Shown here in pieces: positions 1-7,357 of a DNA stretch of 10,837 nucleotides. The stretch is from contig CAZDHT010000192.1 of assembly GCA_964505325.1 (NCBI GenBank), positions 1 to 10,837 on the forward strand, written 5' to 3'. The DNA comes from CAZDHT01 sp964505325. Its GTDB lineage: Bacteria > Planctomycetota > PUPC01. The notes beneath the pieces were generated by a model. The model searched no databases. It was not told the origin of the DNA and saw only the letters and a program-made list of their open reading frames with translations. The first letter of the stretch is position 1. Every line of letters starts with the position of its first letter. Made by a program: the position numbers and the translations under genes.

Positions 1-1060
1 AGTTGGGTCTCGATGTTTTCCTGCGAAGCGCGATTCGCTCGGGCCGCGAGGAGGTGCCGTGGCCGGCGATGGCGGCCGGACATCGCCACTTTTGAGTTCC
101 CCGGGAGGGTTCCCAGCCCCAGTAGACCATGGGCTGGCGGATGATCGTGGTGTGCTTTTTGTAATCACAGTACACGGTGCCGTCGTTGCCGAGGAGTACG
201 TTGCTGCCCGGCCGGAGCACCTCGCCGTCTTCGCCGTCTTGGGCGGTGTCCCGCTGGGCAAAAACGGCCCTGACGTGTTCCTGTTCGTAAAGTCAACTGA
301 TCGATTTGCCGTCGTCGTACGCCTTGTCGGCGGACAGCGTCTTGACCTTGACGTCCGGGTGCTCCTCGTGGAGAAGTTCGAACAGCGGCTTGAGTTGCTT
401 GACGTCCGCCGCGTTGGCCGGAGTCAGTGTGTGGGCGATTGGCAGTTCGTGTCGGCTGTCTACCAGCAGGTGAGCCTTGTAGCCGTACCACTTCGTCTCG
501 GTCTGGTGAGCCTTGTCCTCCTTGTCCGTCCACTTTCTGATCTTCTTGCCCCAGGCCGCCCCGGGGTCCGCACTCTTTGAGCGCTCCTTGCGGCCGCGCG
601 CCCATGTGCGAATCGCCGTTGAGTCCACCGCCGCCTGTCTCCCAAAGTCGCGCAGGTACACGCGAATCTGCTCCAGCATTCCGACCACGATCTGGCGAAC
701 CGACTTGCGGTGCCGAAGCAGCTTCTTGCTGAAGCGACACATGGCATCGTCGGTCGGAACGCCGTCCGCTCCCTTCGCCACCGAGATGCCCGCCGCCCGC
801 CGCAACGTCGGGTCGCGCCGCACCTCCCGAAACATCGCGGCGGTGCTGCGGTGCCCCAACACCATCCCCGCCAGCAGCACGTTCCAGCAAACGCGGACCG
901 GATAATCGTCCCGCCTCCCCTTCCGGGCCCGCTCCAGCGCCCGCATCAACTCCTCGTCCTCCGCCTCCGACAACATCATCCGCACCCGAGCCGCCACGTC
1001 CGGCGCCTCGTCGATGTCCTCCCAACGCAGCACCAACTCGTTCTGAGTCATTCGAGCCAT
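1..1060 (-). pseudogene. IS5/IS1182-like DDE transposase, interrupted by in-frame TGA, truncated by window edge
   Basis: The ATG at 1060 is chosen because GGAAGGAG lies 5-6 bases upstream; an ATG at 1090 is in frame but has no such site. Residues 1-255 read as an IS5/IS1182-type transposase: a helical N-terminal DNA-binding region (about 10-140), the first catalytic Asp in VDSTAI (D146), a basic linker, WYGYKAHLLVD (191-201), and the second catalytic Asp in SADKAYDD (D245). A TGA follows at 293-295. The same frame then stays open for 97 more codons to the window edge, and that part still looks like transposase (LYEQEHVRAVF, VYWGWEP, KWRCP). So this is a point nonsense change, not a frameshift. 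The third catalytic acid (the Glu of the C-terminal Y-R-E-K region) would lie left of the window. The gene is probably inactive. A sequencing error or readthrough cannot be excluded. Confidence 0.8.
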
Positions 1061-1092
1061 CCCGCTCCTTCCTGTCGTTCCCTCTCCCAAAA

Positions 1093-1120
1093 CGGCCGAT
1101 TGGACTCGGCCGATTGGACT
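1093..1120. repeat. Perfect 14-bp tandem direct repeat at the insertion sequence edge
   Basis: The unit CGGCCGATTGGACT occurs twice without a gap (1093-1106 and 1107-1120). It sits between the transposase start and the promoter of the radical SAM gene. It could be part of the element's terminus, a duplication made on insertion, or a binding site. The sequence alone does not decide between these. Confidence 0.75.
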
Positions 1121-1124
1121 GCGC

Positions 1125-1153
1125 TTGCCCCGTGAACAGCGCGCGGCTACAAT
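1125..1153 (+). promoter_or_regulatory. Sigma70-like promoter for the radical SAM / acyltransferase operon
   Basis: TTGCCC (1125-1130, 4 of 6 to consensus) and TACAAT (1148-1153, 5 of 6) are separated by exactly 17 bases. Transcription would begin near 1160, leaving a leader of about 33 bases before the ATG at 1193, which has AGGAG at 1180-1184. Confidence 0.6.
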
Positions 1154-1192
1154 AATCTCCTCAGAACGACGCGAGGATTAGGAGCCGGCAGG

Positions 1193-2725
1193 ATGGCCGC
1201 TGTGAACTTCGGGATCTGTGAGAAATGCCGCAAGCCCGTCCCCGCGACGCACGTCATCCGGGACGGCCAGGTGTATATCGTCAAGGATTGCCCGGACTGT
1301 GGAACGACCGAAGCTCTGATCAGCACCAACGCCGCGGTGTGGCAGCGGAAGCGGGAGGTGTGGCACTTCGACCCGGAGGCCGTCGGCGAATGCGGCCTGA
1401 ACTGCCTGACGTGCGGCTACCAGCACAACCCCCGCATGGTTTTCCTGGACGTCACCAACCGCTGTAACATGAACTGCCCCATCTGCATCGCCAACATCCC
1501 CGGGATGGGCTTCGAGTTCAATCCGCCGCTCGACTACTTCGAGCGGGTGCTCGACGGCCTTGCGGCGATGGAGGTGAAACCGTTCGTGAATCTGTTCGGC
1601 GGCGAGCCAACCGTGCGGGGGGACCTGTTCCAGATCATCCGGATGGCGCGGGACCGGAAGCTGCCGGTGGGAGTGGCCACCAACGGGCTTCGCCTGGCGG
1701 ACGAGGAGTACTGCAAGAGGATCTGCGACAGCAAGGCGCGCGTCCTGCTGGGGTTCGACGGCCGAGACCCGGAGATCTACAACCGGCTTCGGAAGGACCC
1801 CGCCGCCTACGAGAAGAAGCTCCAGGCGCTCGAAAACCTCAAGAAATTCAGCAAACGCCGCCACACCATCATGTGCTGCGTCGCCCGCCACATCAACGAC
1901 AAGCACATGCAGGACCTGATCGAGTTCTGCCACGAGAACCGGGACTACATCCAGTTCCTGCACCTGATCCCGCTGACGGAGACGTGGGAGGAAGGCGAGT
2001 TCGAGACCGACGTGACCACCACCGTTGAGGACGTGGAACAGATCATCGACGAGGCCTTGCCGGAAGACAAGGTCGAGTTCCTGCCGGCGGGTCTGGGGAT
2101 CCACTTCGAGAAGGCGATGTCATTCTTCGGCTCGCCCCAGATGCGGTTCGGCGGCGTTCATCCCAACTGCGAGTCGGCCACTTTCCTGTTCTCCGATGGG
2201 GAACGCTACCGGCCGCCGAGCTATTGCCTCAAGCGTCCCATCGACGAGATCGCCGAAGAGAGCGTACGCCGGGCGAAGGCGATCGACCCCAAGCTCGGCA
2301 AGCTGGACCCCAGCCGCTGGTTCCAGCGGTGGCGGGGCCGGCTGCTGGTGCTCCGGACGTTCGGCGGCCTGGTCTTTCGCTCGACAAGACTGAGGCGGGT
2401 CCTCAAGGGGAACCCCTACCTGTCGAGCCTGCGGTTCATGGCCGGTCTGCTGATCGGGAAGCGGTTCCGCGACCAGGTCCGCAAACACACCCGCTTGGGC
2501 GAAGTGGTCGGCATGGTCATCCTGCCGTTCGAGGAGTATCACTCGATCGAGGGGCAGCGGCTGCGCACCTGTGCGGCAGGATTCGCCTTCCAGGATCCCG
2601 ACACGGAGGAGATCAGGACCGTCCCGGTGTGCAGTTGGTCTCTGTTCCGGGACGACGTCGAGCGAAAGATCAGCGAGAAGTACGGTATCGCCTCTGCAAA
2701 AGAGCAGCCGCTGCCGGTGCGCTAA
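1193..2725 (+). CDS. Radical SAM protein, COG1964 / tetraether lipid synthase (Tes)-like
   Basis: This 510-residue protein starts at an ATG with AGGAG 8 bases upstream. Visible parts, in order, are: two CxxC pairs (C9/C12, C33/C36) like a rubredoxin knuckle; C67-x3-C71-x2-C74; the radical SAM cluster motif CNMNCPIC (C91, C95, C98); GGEPT (136-140) and TNG (163-165), which line the SAM site; HPNC with C326, then C345; and a C-terminal pair C460 and C480 in a C...VPVCSW arrangement. This layout of a rubredoxin-like head, radical cluster and extra cluster cysteines matches COG1964, the group of the archaeal lipid cross-linking enzyme MJ0619/Tes. Residues 376-433 are basic and hydrophobic, which would suit membrane contact. 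The next gene is a lipid acyltransferase 27 bases away, so a lipid substrate is plausible but inferred. Family confidence is high; the reaction is not known. Confidence 0.85.
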   Translation: MAAVNFGICEKCRKPVPATHVIRDGQVYIVKDCPDCGTTEALISTNAAVWQRKREVWHFDPEAVGECGLNCLTCGYQHNPRMVFLDVTNRCNMNCPICIANIPGMGFEFNPPLDYFERVLDGLAAMEVKPFVNLFGGEPTVRGDLFQIIRMARDRKLPVGVATNGLRLADEEYCKRICDSKARVLLGFDGRDPEIYNRLRKDPAAYEKKLQALENLKKFSKRRHTIMCCVARHINDKHMQDLIEFCHENRDYIQFLHLIPLTETWEEGEFETDVTTTVEDVEQIIDEALPEDKVEFLPAGLGIHFEKAMSFFGSPQMRFGGVHPNCESATFLFSDGERYRPPSYCLKRPIDEIAEESVRRAKAIDPKLGKLDPSRWFQRWRGRLLVLRTFGGLVFRSTRLRRVLKGNPYLSSLRFMAGLLIGKRFRDQVRKHTRLGEVVGMVILPFEEYHSIEGQRLRTCAAGFAFQDPDTEEIRTVPVCSWSLFRDDVERKISEKYGIASAKEQPLPVR

Positions 2726-2752
2726 TACCCCGTGACGAGTGACAGAAGGGCG

Positions 2753-3730
2753 ATGTCGAAAGACGAAGTCGGCTTCCTCCGCCGGATCAAGTACGTCGTG
2801 GAGTATGCCTCGCTGCGCGTGACGGCATGGGTGTTTCAGTCTATGCCGGAGCCCCTGGCGGTGTTCTGCGGCAGGATGCTGGGCCGGTTCTTCTGGCTGA
2901 TCGGCGCGAAGCGGCGGCGGATAGCTCGGCGCAACGTCCAGAAGGCGATGCCGGGCAAACTCAGCGACAAAGAGATCACCCGGCTGCTGAAGAAGACCGC
3001 CATTCACATCGGGTTGAACACGGTGGAGGCGTTCTGGGCGAAGAAGCGCCTCCGGAAGGAGGACCTCGAGGGCCGCTTCCCGATGGAGGGGTTCGAGCTC
3101 CTCAAGGAGGCGGTCGACAGCGGCCGGGGGGTGATCTGTTTCAGCTCGCACATCGGCAACTGGCAGCGGTTCGGCGCCTTCCAGGCGGTCTGCCTGGGCG
3201 GATTCAGCGCTCCCATTCGCCCCGCCACCAACCCGCTGATCCGCAAATACATGACACGGCTGCGGAACGAATTCCAGATCGAAGAGCTGAGCACGCGTGC
3301 GGGCGTTCGCCCCATGGTTGGGGCGCTGCGCCGCGGCCGCCTGCTGGTCATCCTCATCGACCAGCACGCCCGCGCGGGGTACACCGAGGCGACGTTCTTC
3401 GGCCGCAAAGCGGCGACCACGTCGGTCGTCGCCGCACTGGGCGTGAGGCTGAACGTCCCCGTCTTTGCCGCCTATTCCCTGCGCGACGGCTTCACCTTTC
3501 GGCACCGCGGATACATCCAGGGCCCGCTGGAACTCATCCGGACCGGCGACCGCGACGCAGACGTAAGAGCCAACACCCAGCTCTTCAACGACATGGTGGA
3601 AGAGCCGATCCGCCAGCACCCCGAGCAGTGGTTTGGCTGGCTGTACCCGCGCTGGAAGCTGGCGGACCGGCTGGAACGAAAACAGAAGAAAGCAGGCGAA
3701 CAAGCTGAGCCGTCTTCGCCGGGGTACTGA
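2753..3730 (+). CDS. LpxL/HtrB/MsbB-like lipid acyltransferase
   Basis: This 325-residue protein is of the Lip_A_acyltrans (PF03279) type, which normally moves an acyl chain from acyl-ACP onto a lipid A precursor at the inner face of the inner membrane. It shows an N-terminal hydrophobic segment (about 22-51), SSHIGNWQ (131-138), IDQH (202-205), FFG (215-217) and the typical PEQWFGWLYPRWK end (290-302). The catalytic His is H133, but the acid five residues later, usually Glu or Asp, is Gln (Q138). Activity may therefore be altered or the substrate different. The ATG at 2753 has AGAAGG close upstream (3 bases). An in-frame GTG at 2732 lacks a ribosome site and is the alternative, adding 7 residues. 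The gene lies 27 bases after the radical SAM stop, so the two are probably cotranscribed. Confidence 0.85.
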   Translation: MSKDEVGFLRRIKYVVEYASLRVTAWVFQSMPEPLAVFCGRMLGRFFWLIGAKRRRIARRNVQKAMPGKLSDKEITRLLKKTAIHIGLNTVEAFWAKKRLRKEDLEGRFPMEGFELLKEAVDSGRGVICFSSHIGNWQRFGAFQAVCLGGFSAPIRPATNPLIRKYMTRLRNEFQIEELSTRAGVRPMVGALRRGRLLVILIDQHARAGYTEATFFGRKAATTSVVAALGVRLNVPVFAAYSLRDGFTFRHRGYIQGPLELIRTGDRDADVRANTQLFNDMVEEPIRQHPEQWFGWLYPRWKLADRLERKQKKAGEQAEPSSPGY

Positions 3731-3771
3731 ACGGGCGTTCTCCCACGCTTCCCCGCCTCACGCGACCGTGC

Positions 3772-3800
3772 TTGCCTCCGGTCCGGCGCCCGGTTAGAAT
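3772..3800 (+). promoter_or_regulatory. Sigma70-like promoter for the MsbA-like exporter
   Basis: TTGCCT (3772-3777) and TAGAAT (3795-3800) have a 17-base spacer, the same build as the promoter at 1125-1153. Transcription would begin near 3807. The exporter can therefore be expressed separately from the two genes upstream. Confidence 0.6.
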
Positions 3801-3869
3801 CATGCTTTCGGAGTGAGCCGGTCAGGTCGGACTCGGGGACGTACGGGAACCCAGGAAGAGGGACATCGC

Positions 3870-5720
3870 TTGCGCGCGGCGCGACTCAAAGAGAAGGTCG
3901 AAGCATACGCCAAGAAGCGCATGGCCAAGGACATGTACACGGGCTCCGTGCTCCGGCTGCTGGCGTACGTCATCCCGCATTGGTGGGCGGTGATTCTGCT
4001 GGTAGTTGGCACCGCCGGATACGCCGCCGTGCGCCAGGCACAGCTCCTGCTCATCAAGCCGTTCTTCGACAAGGTGGTGCCGCTGGGCGACGACTTCTGG
4101 CCGGAGCTGAAGTTCGTGGTCGGTGCGGGCGTGTTCATCGCCTTCGGGATGGTCGGGTTCAAGGCGATAAAGCAGTACTTCGGGAAGTACGTGCACCAGC
4201 GGACCAGCATCGATATCCGGCGCAAGGTGTTCGACCTGACCGTGAAACAGGAGATGACGTTTTTCCACCAGTGGAAGCTGGGCGACATCCTGCAGCGCAT
4301 GGGCGGCGACATCGAGGTGACCCGGATGGCGCTCGATCTGGCGCTCGGCGACCTGTTGATGGATCCGTTTCTGGTCGTCTGCGGGGCGATAGTGGCATTC
4401 ATCGCCTGCTGGCAATTAAGCATCGTCATTGTCCTGATGACGGTCGGCGTGGTCTTTCTGCTGGTCCGGTTGGGCAAGCGCATTCGAGACCAGGCAATGA
4501 AGCGCCAGGACTACCGCGCCAGGCTCAGCCAGACCCGCACCCAGATGCTGACCGGGTTCAAGACGGTCAAGATGTTCGGCCGTGAGGGGTATGAGTCGGA
4601 CCGGTTCGTCGGCCAGACCGAGGAGCTGTTCCGAAAAGCCATGCGCGTGGTCCGGACCCGCATGCTGAGTGCGGGAGGGGTCGAGTTGCTCAGCGGCCTC
4701 ACCCTGCCGCTGGTCGTGTTGCTGGGGATGCTGGCCGTCCGTGCCGAGATCTGGGGCCTCACGGCGGGCGGCCTGTTCATGTTCATGGGGGCCGCCCACC
4801 ACATGGCCAAGCCGTTCCGGCGGATGGCCAGCAGTTGGAACAAGCTCAATGTATCGCTCTCCGGGAGTCAGCGGGTGTTCGGCTACATGGACGCGATGGG
4901 CGAGCCGGTCGAACCCGGTACCCGGTCGATGCAGGACCTCACGCCGGCGGTCTCGTTCAAGAACGTCGTCTTCAGCTACGGGGACGAGCCGGTGCTGAGG
5001 GACGTGTCCTTCGAGGCGAAGGCGGGCGAGGTGACCGCGCTGGTCGGACATTCGGGCGGCGGCAAGACCACCATCCTCGACATGGTGGCGCGCCTCTACC
5101 AATGCTCTTCCGGCCGGGTCACCATCGGCGGCGTCCCGATTGAGGAGATCAGGGCCGAGTCCTACCTCGAGAAAGTGGCCATTGTGCCCCAGGACCCGTT
5201 CCTGTTCACCGTCAGCATCAAGGACAACATCCGATACGGCAAGCTCGACGCCACGGATGACCAGATCATCGCCGCGGCGCAGATAGCGAACATCCACGAT
5301 TTCATCGCCGGTCTGCCCGACGGCTACGACACGATCGTGGGGCACCGCGGCCAGACGCTGTCCGGCGGACAGCGGCAGCGGGTCGCCATCGCTCGGGCGG
5401 TGCTGAAAGAGGCGAGCATTCTCCTGCTTGACGAGGCCACGTCGGCCCTGGACACGGAGTCGGAACGGGCGTTCTACGACGCGCTCGAGAAGCTGATTAC
5501 CTCCGGCCCGAGGACCATTCTGGTGGTGGCACACCGGCTCTCCACCGTGATTAATTCCGACAAGATCCTGGTGGTGGAGAACGGCCGAATCACCGAGCAG
5601 GGCACCCACGCCGAGCTGGTGAAACTGGATGGGACCTACCGGCGGCTTTACGAGGCCCAGTTCGAGGAGCCGGACGTCGCAGGAGATGAGCTCGGCGGAG
5701 ACATGCCGAGCAGTTCGTAA
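3870..5720 (+). CDS. MsbA-like ABC exporter (fused permease and ATPase), probable lipid flippase
   Basis: This is a 616-residue half-transporter that would act as a homodimer in the inner membrane. Six hydrophobic spans are visible at about 35-55, 82-97, 165-181, 183-199, 273-290 and 297-312. The ATPase is complete: Walker A GHSGGGKTT (393-401), Q-loop VPQDPFLF (Q441), signature LSGGQRQR (497-504), Walker B ILLLDE (517-522) and H-loop His555 in VAHRLS. The TTG at 3870 is preferred because AGGAAGAGGG sits 7-8 bases upstream and the promoter is placed at 3772-3800. A GTG at 3813 would leave almost no leader and no ribosome site, and an ATG at 3921 is also in frame. MsbA flips core-lipid A, and the neighbouring acyltransferase fits that. 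Other lipid-linked substrates are possible, since family similarity does not fix the substrate. Confidence 0.85.
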   Translation: MRAARLKEKVEAYAKKRMAKDMYTGSVLRLLAYVIPHWWAVILLVVGTAGYAAVRQAQLLLIKPFFDKVVPLGDDFWPELKFVVGAGVFIAFGMVGFKAIKQYFGKYVHQRTSIDIRRKVFDLTVKQEMTFFHQWKLGDILQRMGGDIEVTRMALDLALGDLLMDPFLVVCGAIVAFIACWQLSIVIVLMTVGVVFLLVRLGKRIRDQAMKRQDYRARLSQTRTQMLTGFKTVKMFGREGYESDRFVGQTEELFRKAMRVVRTRMLSAGGVELLSGLTLPLVVLLGMLAVRAEIWGLTAGGLFMFMGAAHHMAKPFRRMASSWNKLNVSLSGSQRVFGYMDAMGEPVEPGTRSMQDLTPAVSFKNVVFSYGDEPVLRDVSFEAKAGEVTALVGHSGGGKTTILDMVARLYQCSSGRVTIGGVPIEEIRAESYLEKVAIVPQDPFLFTVSIKDNIRYGKLDATDDQIIAAAQIANIHDFIAGLPDGYDTIVGHRGQTLSGGQRQRVAIARAVLKEASILLLDEATSALDTESERAFYDALEKLITSGPRTILVVAHRLSTVINSDKILVVENGRITEQGTHAELVKLDGTYRRLYEAQFEEPDVAGDELGGDMPSSS

Positions 5721-5884
5721 ACTCCCCGAACCGCCGCTTCCGTGGCGGTGCCGTGGTTGTAGCATGTCCGCAGCACCCGGGGCTTGCCCATCCGCAGCAT
5801 CAGCCGGAAGTCACCAAGTCTCACGATGTGTCTGCTCCCTTCGCACAGGGTTACATCCGACTGCCTCTTCGCTGCCCGCGCCGC
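5721..5884. other. Convergent intergenic spacer between the plus-strand and minus-strand operons
   Basis: The two gene blocks end facing each other across 164 bases. A 6-bp inverted repeat (ACCGCC 5730-5735, GGCGGT 5744-5749) follows the exporter stop but has no T-run, so a Rho-independent terminator is not supported. On the minus strand a frame from GTG 5824 to the stop at 5648-5650 (58 codons) has coding-like third positions but overlaps the exporter's 3' end. It is not called as a gene. Confidence 0.5.
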
Positions 5885-7354
5885 CTACAAGTAGCCCAGG
5901 TCGCGGAGCCGGGCGTCCATGAATTGCTCTTCCTCCGGCGACAGCGGTGGCGACGGGGGCGGCCTCACGTTCGCCAGTAACGCGTTCCAGTCGGCCAGCG
6001 CGGCCGTCAGGACCTTCGCCGTGTCGGCGTGCTCAGGCCGGCCGATCAGGTCTGTCTTCTCTTCCGGGTCGTCCTGCCCCCACGCAAATAAGTTTCGCTC
6101 TCGCGTTTCCGGGCAGACCACGAGCTTATGGGACGCCGAGATAGCGGCCTGGCGTTCCGCTCCGTAGATAATCGAGTCGGCGAAGACCACCCGTCCGTCT
6201 TCGCCGGCCTCCGGCGGGGAGGTGGCGAACGGCGCCAGGGACCTGCCGGCCATCGAGGAGGTGTTCTCGTCCAGGCCCAACAACTCCACCAGGGTAGGCG
6301 TGACGTCAGCCAGCGAGACGAGTTGGTCGACGCGCCGGCCGGCGATCCCTCCCTCCGGCCAATGAAACACCAGAGGCACGCGCAGTTGCTCGCTGAACAG
6401 GGTGTGGCCGTGCCCCACCCCCCGTCTGTAGTAGAGCGGGTCGGCGCGGTTGTCCCCGTGATCCCAGAATTCCTCGCCATGATCGCTGGTGAAGACGGTC
6501 ATCGTGGACCGGGCCGAGCGCCACCCGGCCCATCGGGTGATCAGCCCGGCCATGCACGCGTTCACGTAGCGCGCCGTATTGTGGTAGCGGCGCCGGACGT
6601 ACTGCTTGTCGGCCTCGGTCAGTCTCTTCTTGAGGGACTTCGTCGCCGGGCGCAGATGCACCAGTCGGACCTTTCCCGGCGCCTCCGAGGGGGGCATCCA
6701 GCGGCGCGGGGCGCAATACGGCTCGTGCATGTCCATGAAGTTGATCCACAGGAACAGAGGCCGGCCCCTCGGTGCGCGTCGAACGCGGCGTGCCGCGGCG
6801 CGCGCCAGGCTGCCCGCACGCCGCATCACCGGCTGCTGCCAAGGCCGACGGCGCTCCCGCGCCGCAAGGTATTTCAGATAAACCCTCAGACCTGCAAACC
6901 TCAGCGCCCGCAGATGCTTCTCGATCCCGCCGACCGGTTGGGGGGAGAAGCGGTCCGCCACCCAGACCACGTACTCATCGAACCCTTTCTCAAAGCCGCA
7001 CCCTGGCCCCAGGTACCCGGTGTTGCCCTGGATACAGATGGTGTGATACCCCGCGTCGTGGAGCATCTCGGCCAGGGTCCTGGCCGCGGGACTCAGCGGG
7101 GATCGCTTGGCGGCGGCCCCCCTGCGGGGCTCGTTGGCCAGGCAGCCGTGCTGCCGTGACCACAGGCCCGAGAGCATCGTGCCGAAGGAGGGCCCCGTCC
7201 ACGGAGCAGCCGCCACGCACCGGTCGAAGGCGAGGCCCTCCTGAAGCAGGCGGGTGGCCTCGGGCATCAGATCATGGCCGTAGGGCGCCATGCAGTCGCG
7301 CCGCATGGTGTCGACGGAGATGAGAAGTACGTCGGGGCGATCAGACGTCCGCAT
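5885..7354 (-). CDS. Sulfatase-like protein of the alkaline phosphatase superfamily, Thr nucleophile
   Basis: This 489-residue protein has the sulfatase/phosphodiesterase fold signatures. LLISVDTMRRD (10-20) supplies a metal Asp (D15). APWTGPSFGTMLSG (50-63) is the nucleophile loop. MDMHEPY (207-213), SDHGEEFWDHG (290-300) and GHGHTLFSEQLRVPL (314-328) supply the other metal and substrate ligands. Where true sulfatases carry the Cys or Ser converted to formylglycine, this protein has Thr53. Thr is the usual nucleophile in LtaS/OpgB/EptA-type phosphotransferases and in phosphodiesterases, so action on phosphoesters is more likely than on sulfate esters (inference). No signal peptide or membrane span is visible, unlike LtaS, which suggests a cytoplasmic site. 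The ATG lies 3 bases after the upstream gene's stop, so translation is probably coupled in one operon with the glycerophosphotransferases. Confidence 0.8.
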   Translation of the reverse strand: MRTSDRPDVLLISVDTMRRDCMAPYGHDLMPEATRLLQEGLAFDRCVAAAPWTGPSFGTMLSGLWSRQHGCLANEPRRGAAAKRSPLSPAARTLAEMLHDAGYHTICIQGNTGYLGPGCGFEKGFDEYVVWVADRFSPQPVGGIEKHLRALRFAGLRVYLKYLAARERRRPWQQPVMRRAGSLARAAARRVRRAPRGRPLFLWINFMDMHEPYCAPRRWMPPSEAPGKVRLVHLRPATKSLKKRLTEADKQYVRRRYHNTARYVNACMAGLITRWAGWRSARSTMTVFTSDHGEEFWDHGDNRADPLYYRRGVGHGHTLFSEQLRVPLVFHWPEGGIAGRRVDQLVSLADVTPTLVELLGLDENTSSMAGRSLAPFATSPPEAGEDGRVVFADSIIYGAERQAAISASHKLVVCPETRERNLFAWGQDDPEEKTDLIGRPEHADTAKVLTAALADWNALLANVRPPPSPPLSPEEEQFMDARLRDLGYL

Positions 7355-7357
7355 GAA

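Larger units (their letters stand above)
1..1120 (-). mobile_element. Partial insertion sequence (IS5/IS1182-like), left part outside window
   Basis: The transposase reading frame marks an insertion sequence whose 5' end (relative to the transposase) should lie between about 1061 and 1120. The other end is not in the window, so terminal inverted repeats cannot be paired and the boundary at 1120 is approximate. The next gene's promoter begins at 1125, so the element stops immediately before it. Confidence 0.55.

Noticed and set aside
293..295. TGA as a selenocysteine codon
   Set aside because: Transposases of this type are not known selenoproteins, and the position is not a known catalytic site. 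A nonsense change is simpler.
2120..3703. Long minus-strand open frame (527 codons) opposite the radical SAM and acyltransferase genes
   Set aside because: It is antisense to two well-supported genes, has no recognisable motif and spans their junction, so it is a GC-codon shadow.
3813..3869. Longer exporter start at GTG 3813
   Set aside because: It falls about 6 bases after the predicted transcript start and lacks a ribosome site, while the TTG at 3870 has AGGAAGAGGG at good spacing.
5730..5749. Rho-independent terminator after the exporter
   Set aside because: The stem is only 6 bp with an 8-base loop and no T-run follows.
4416..5765. Minus-strand open frame (449 codons) opposite the ABC exporter
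   Set aside because: It is a shadow of the exporter; all ABC motifs are on the plus strand.
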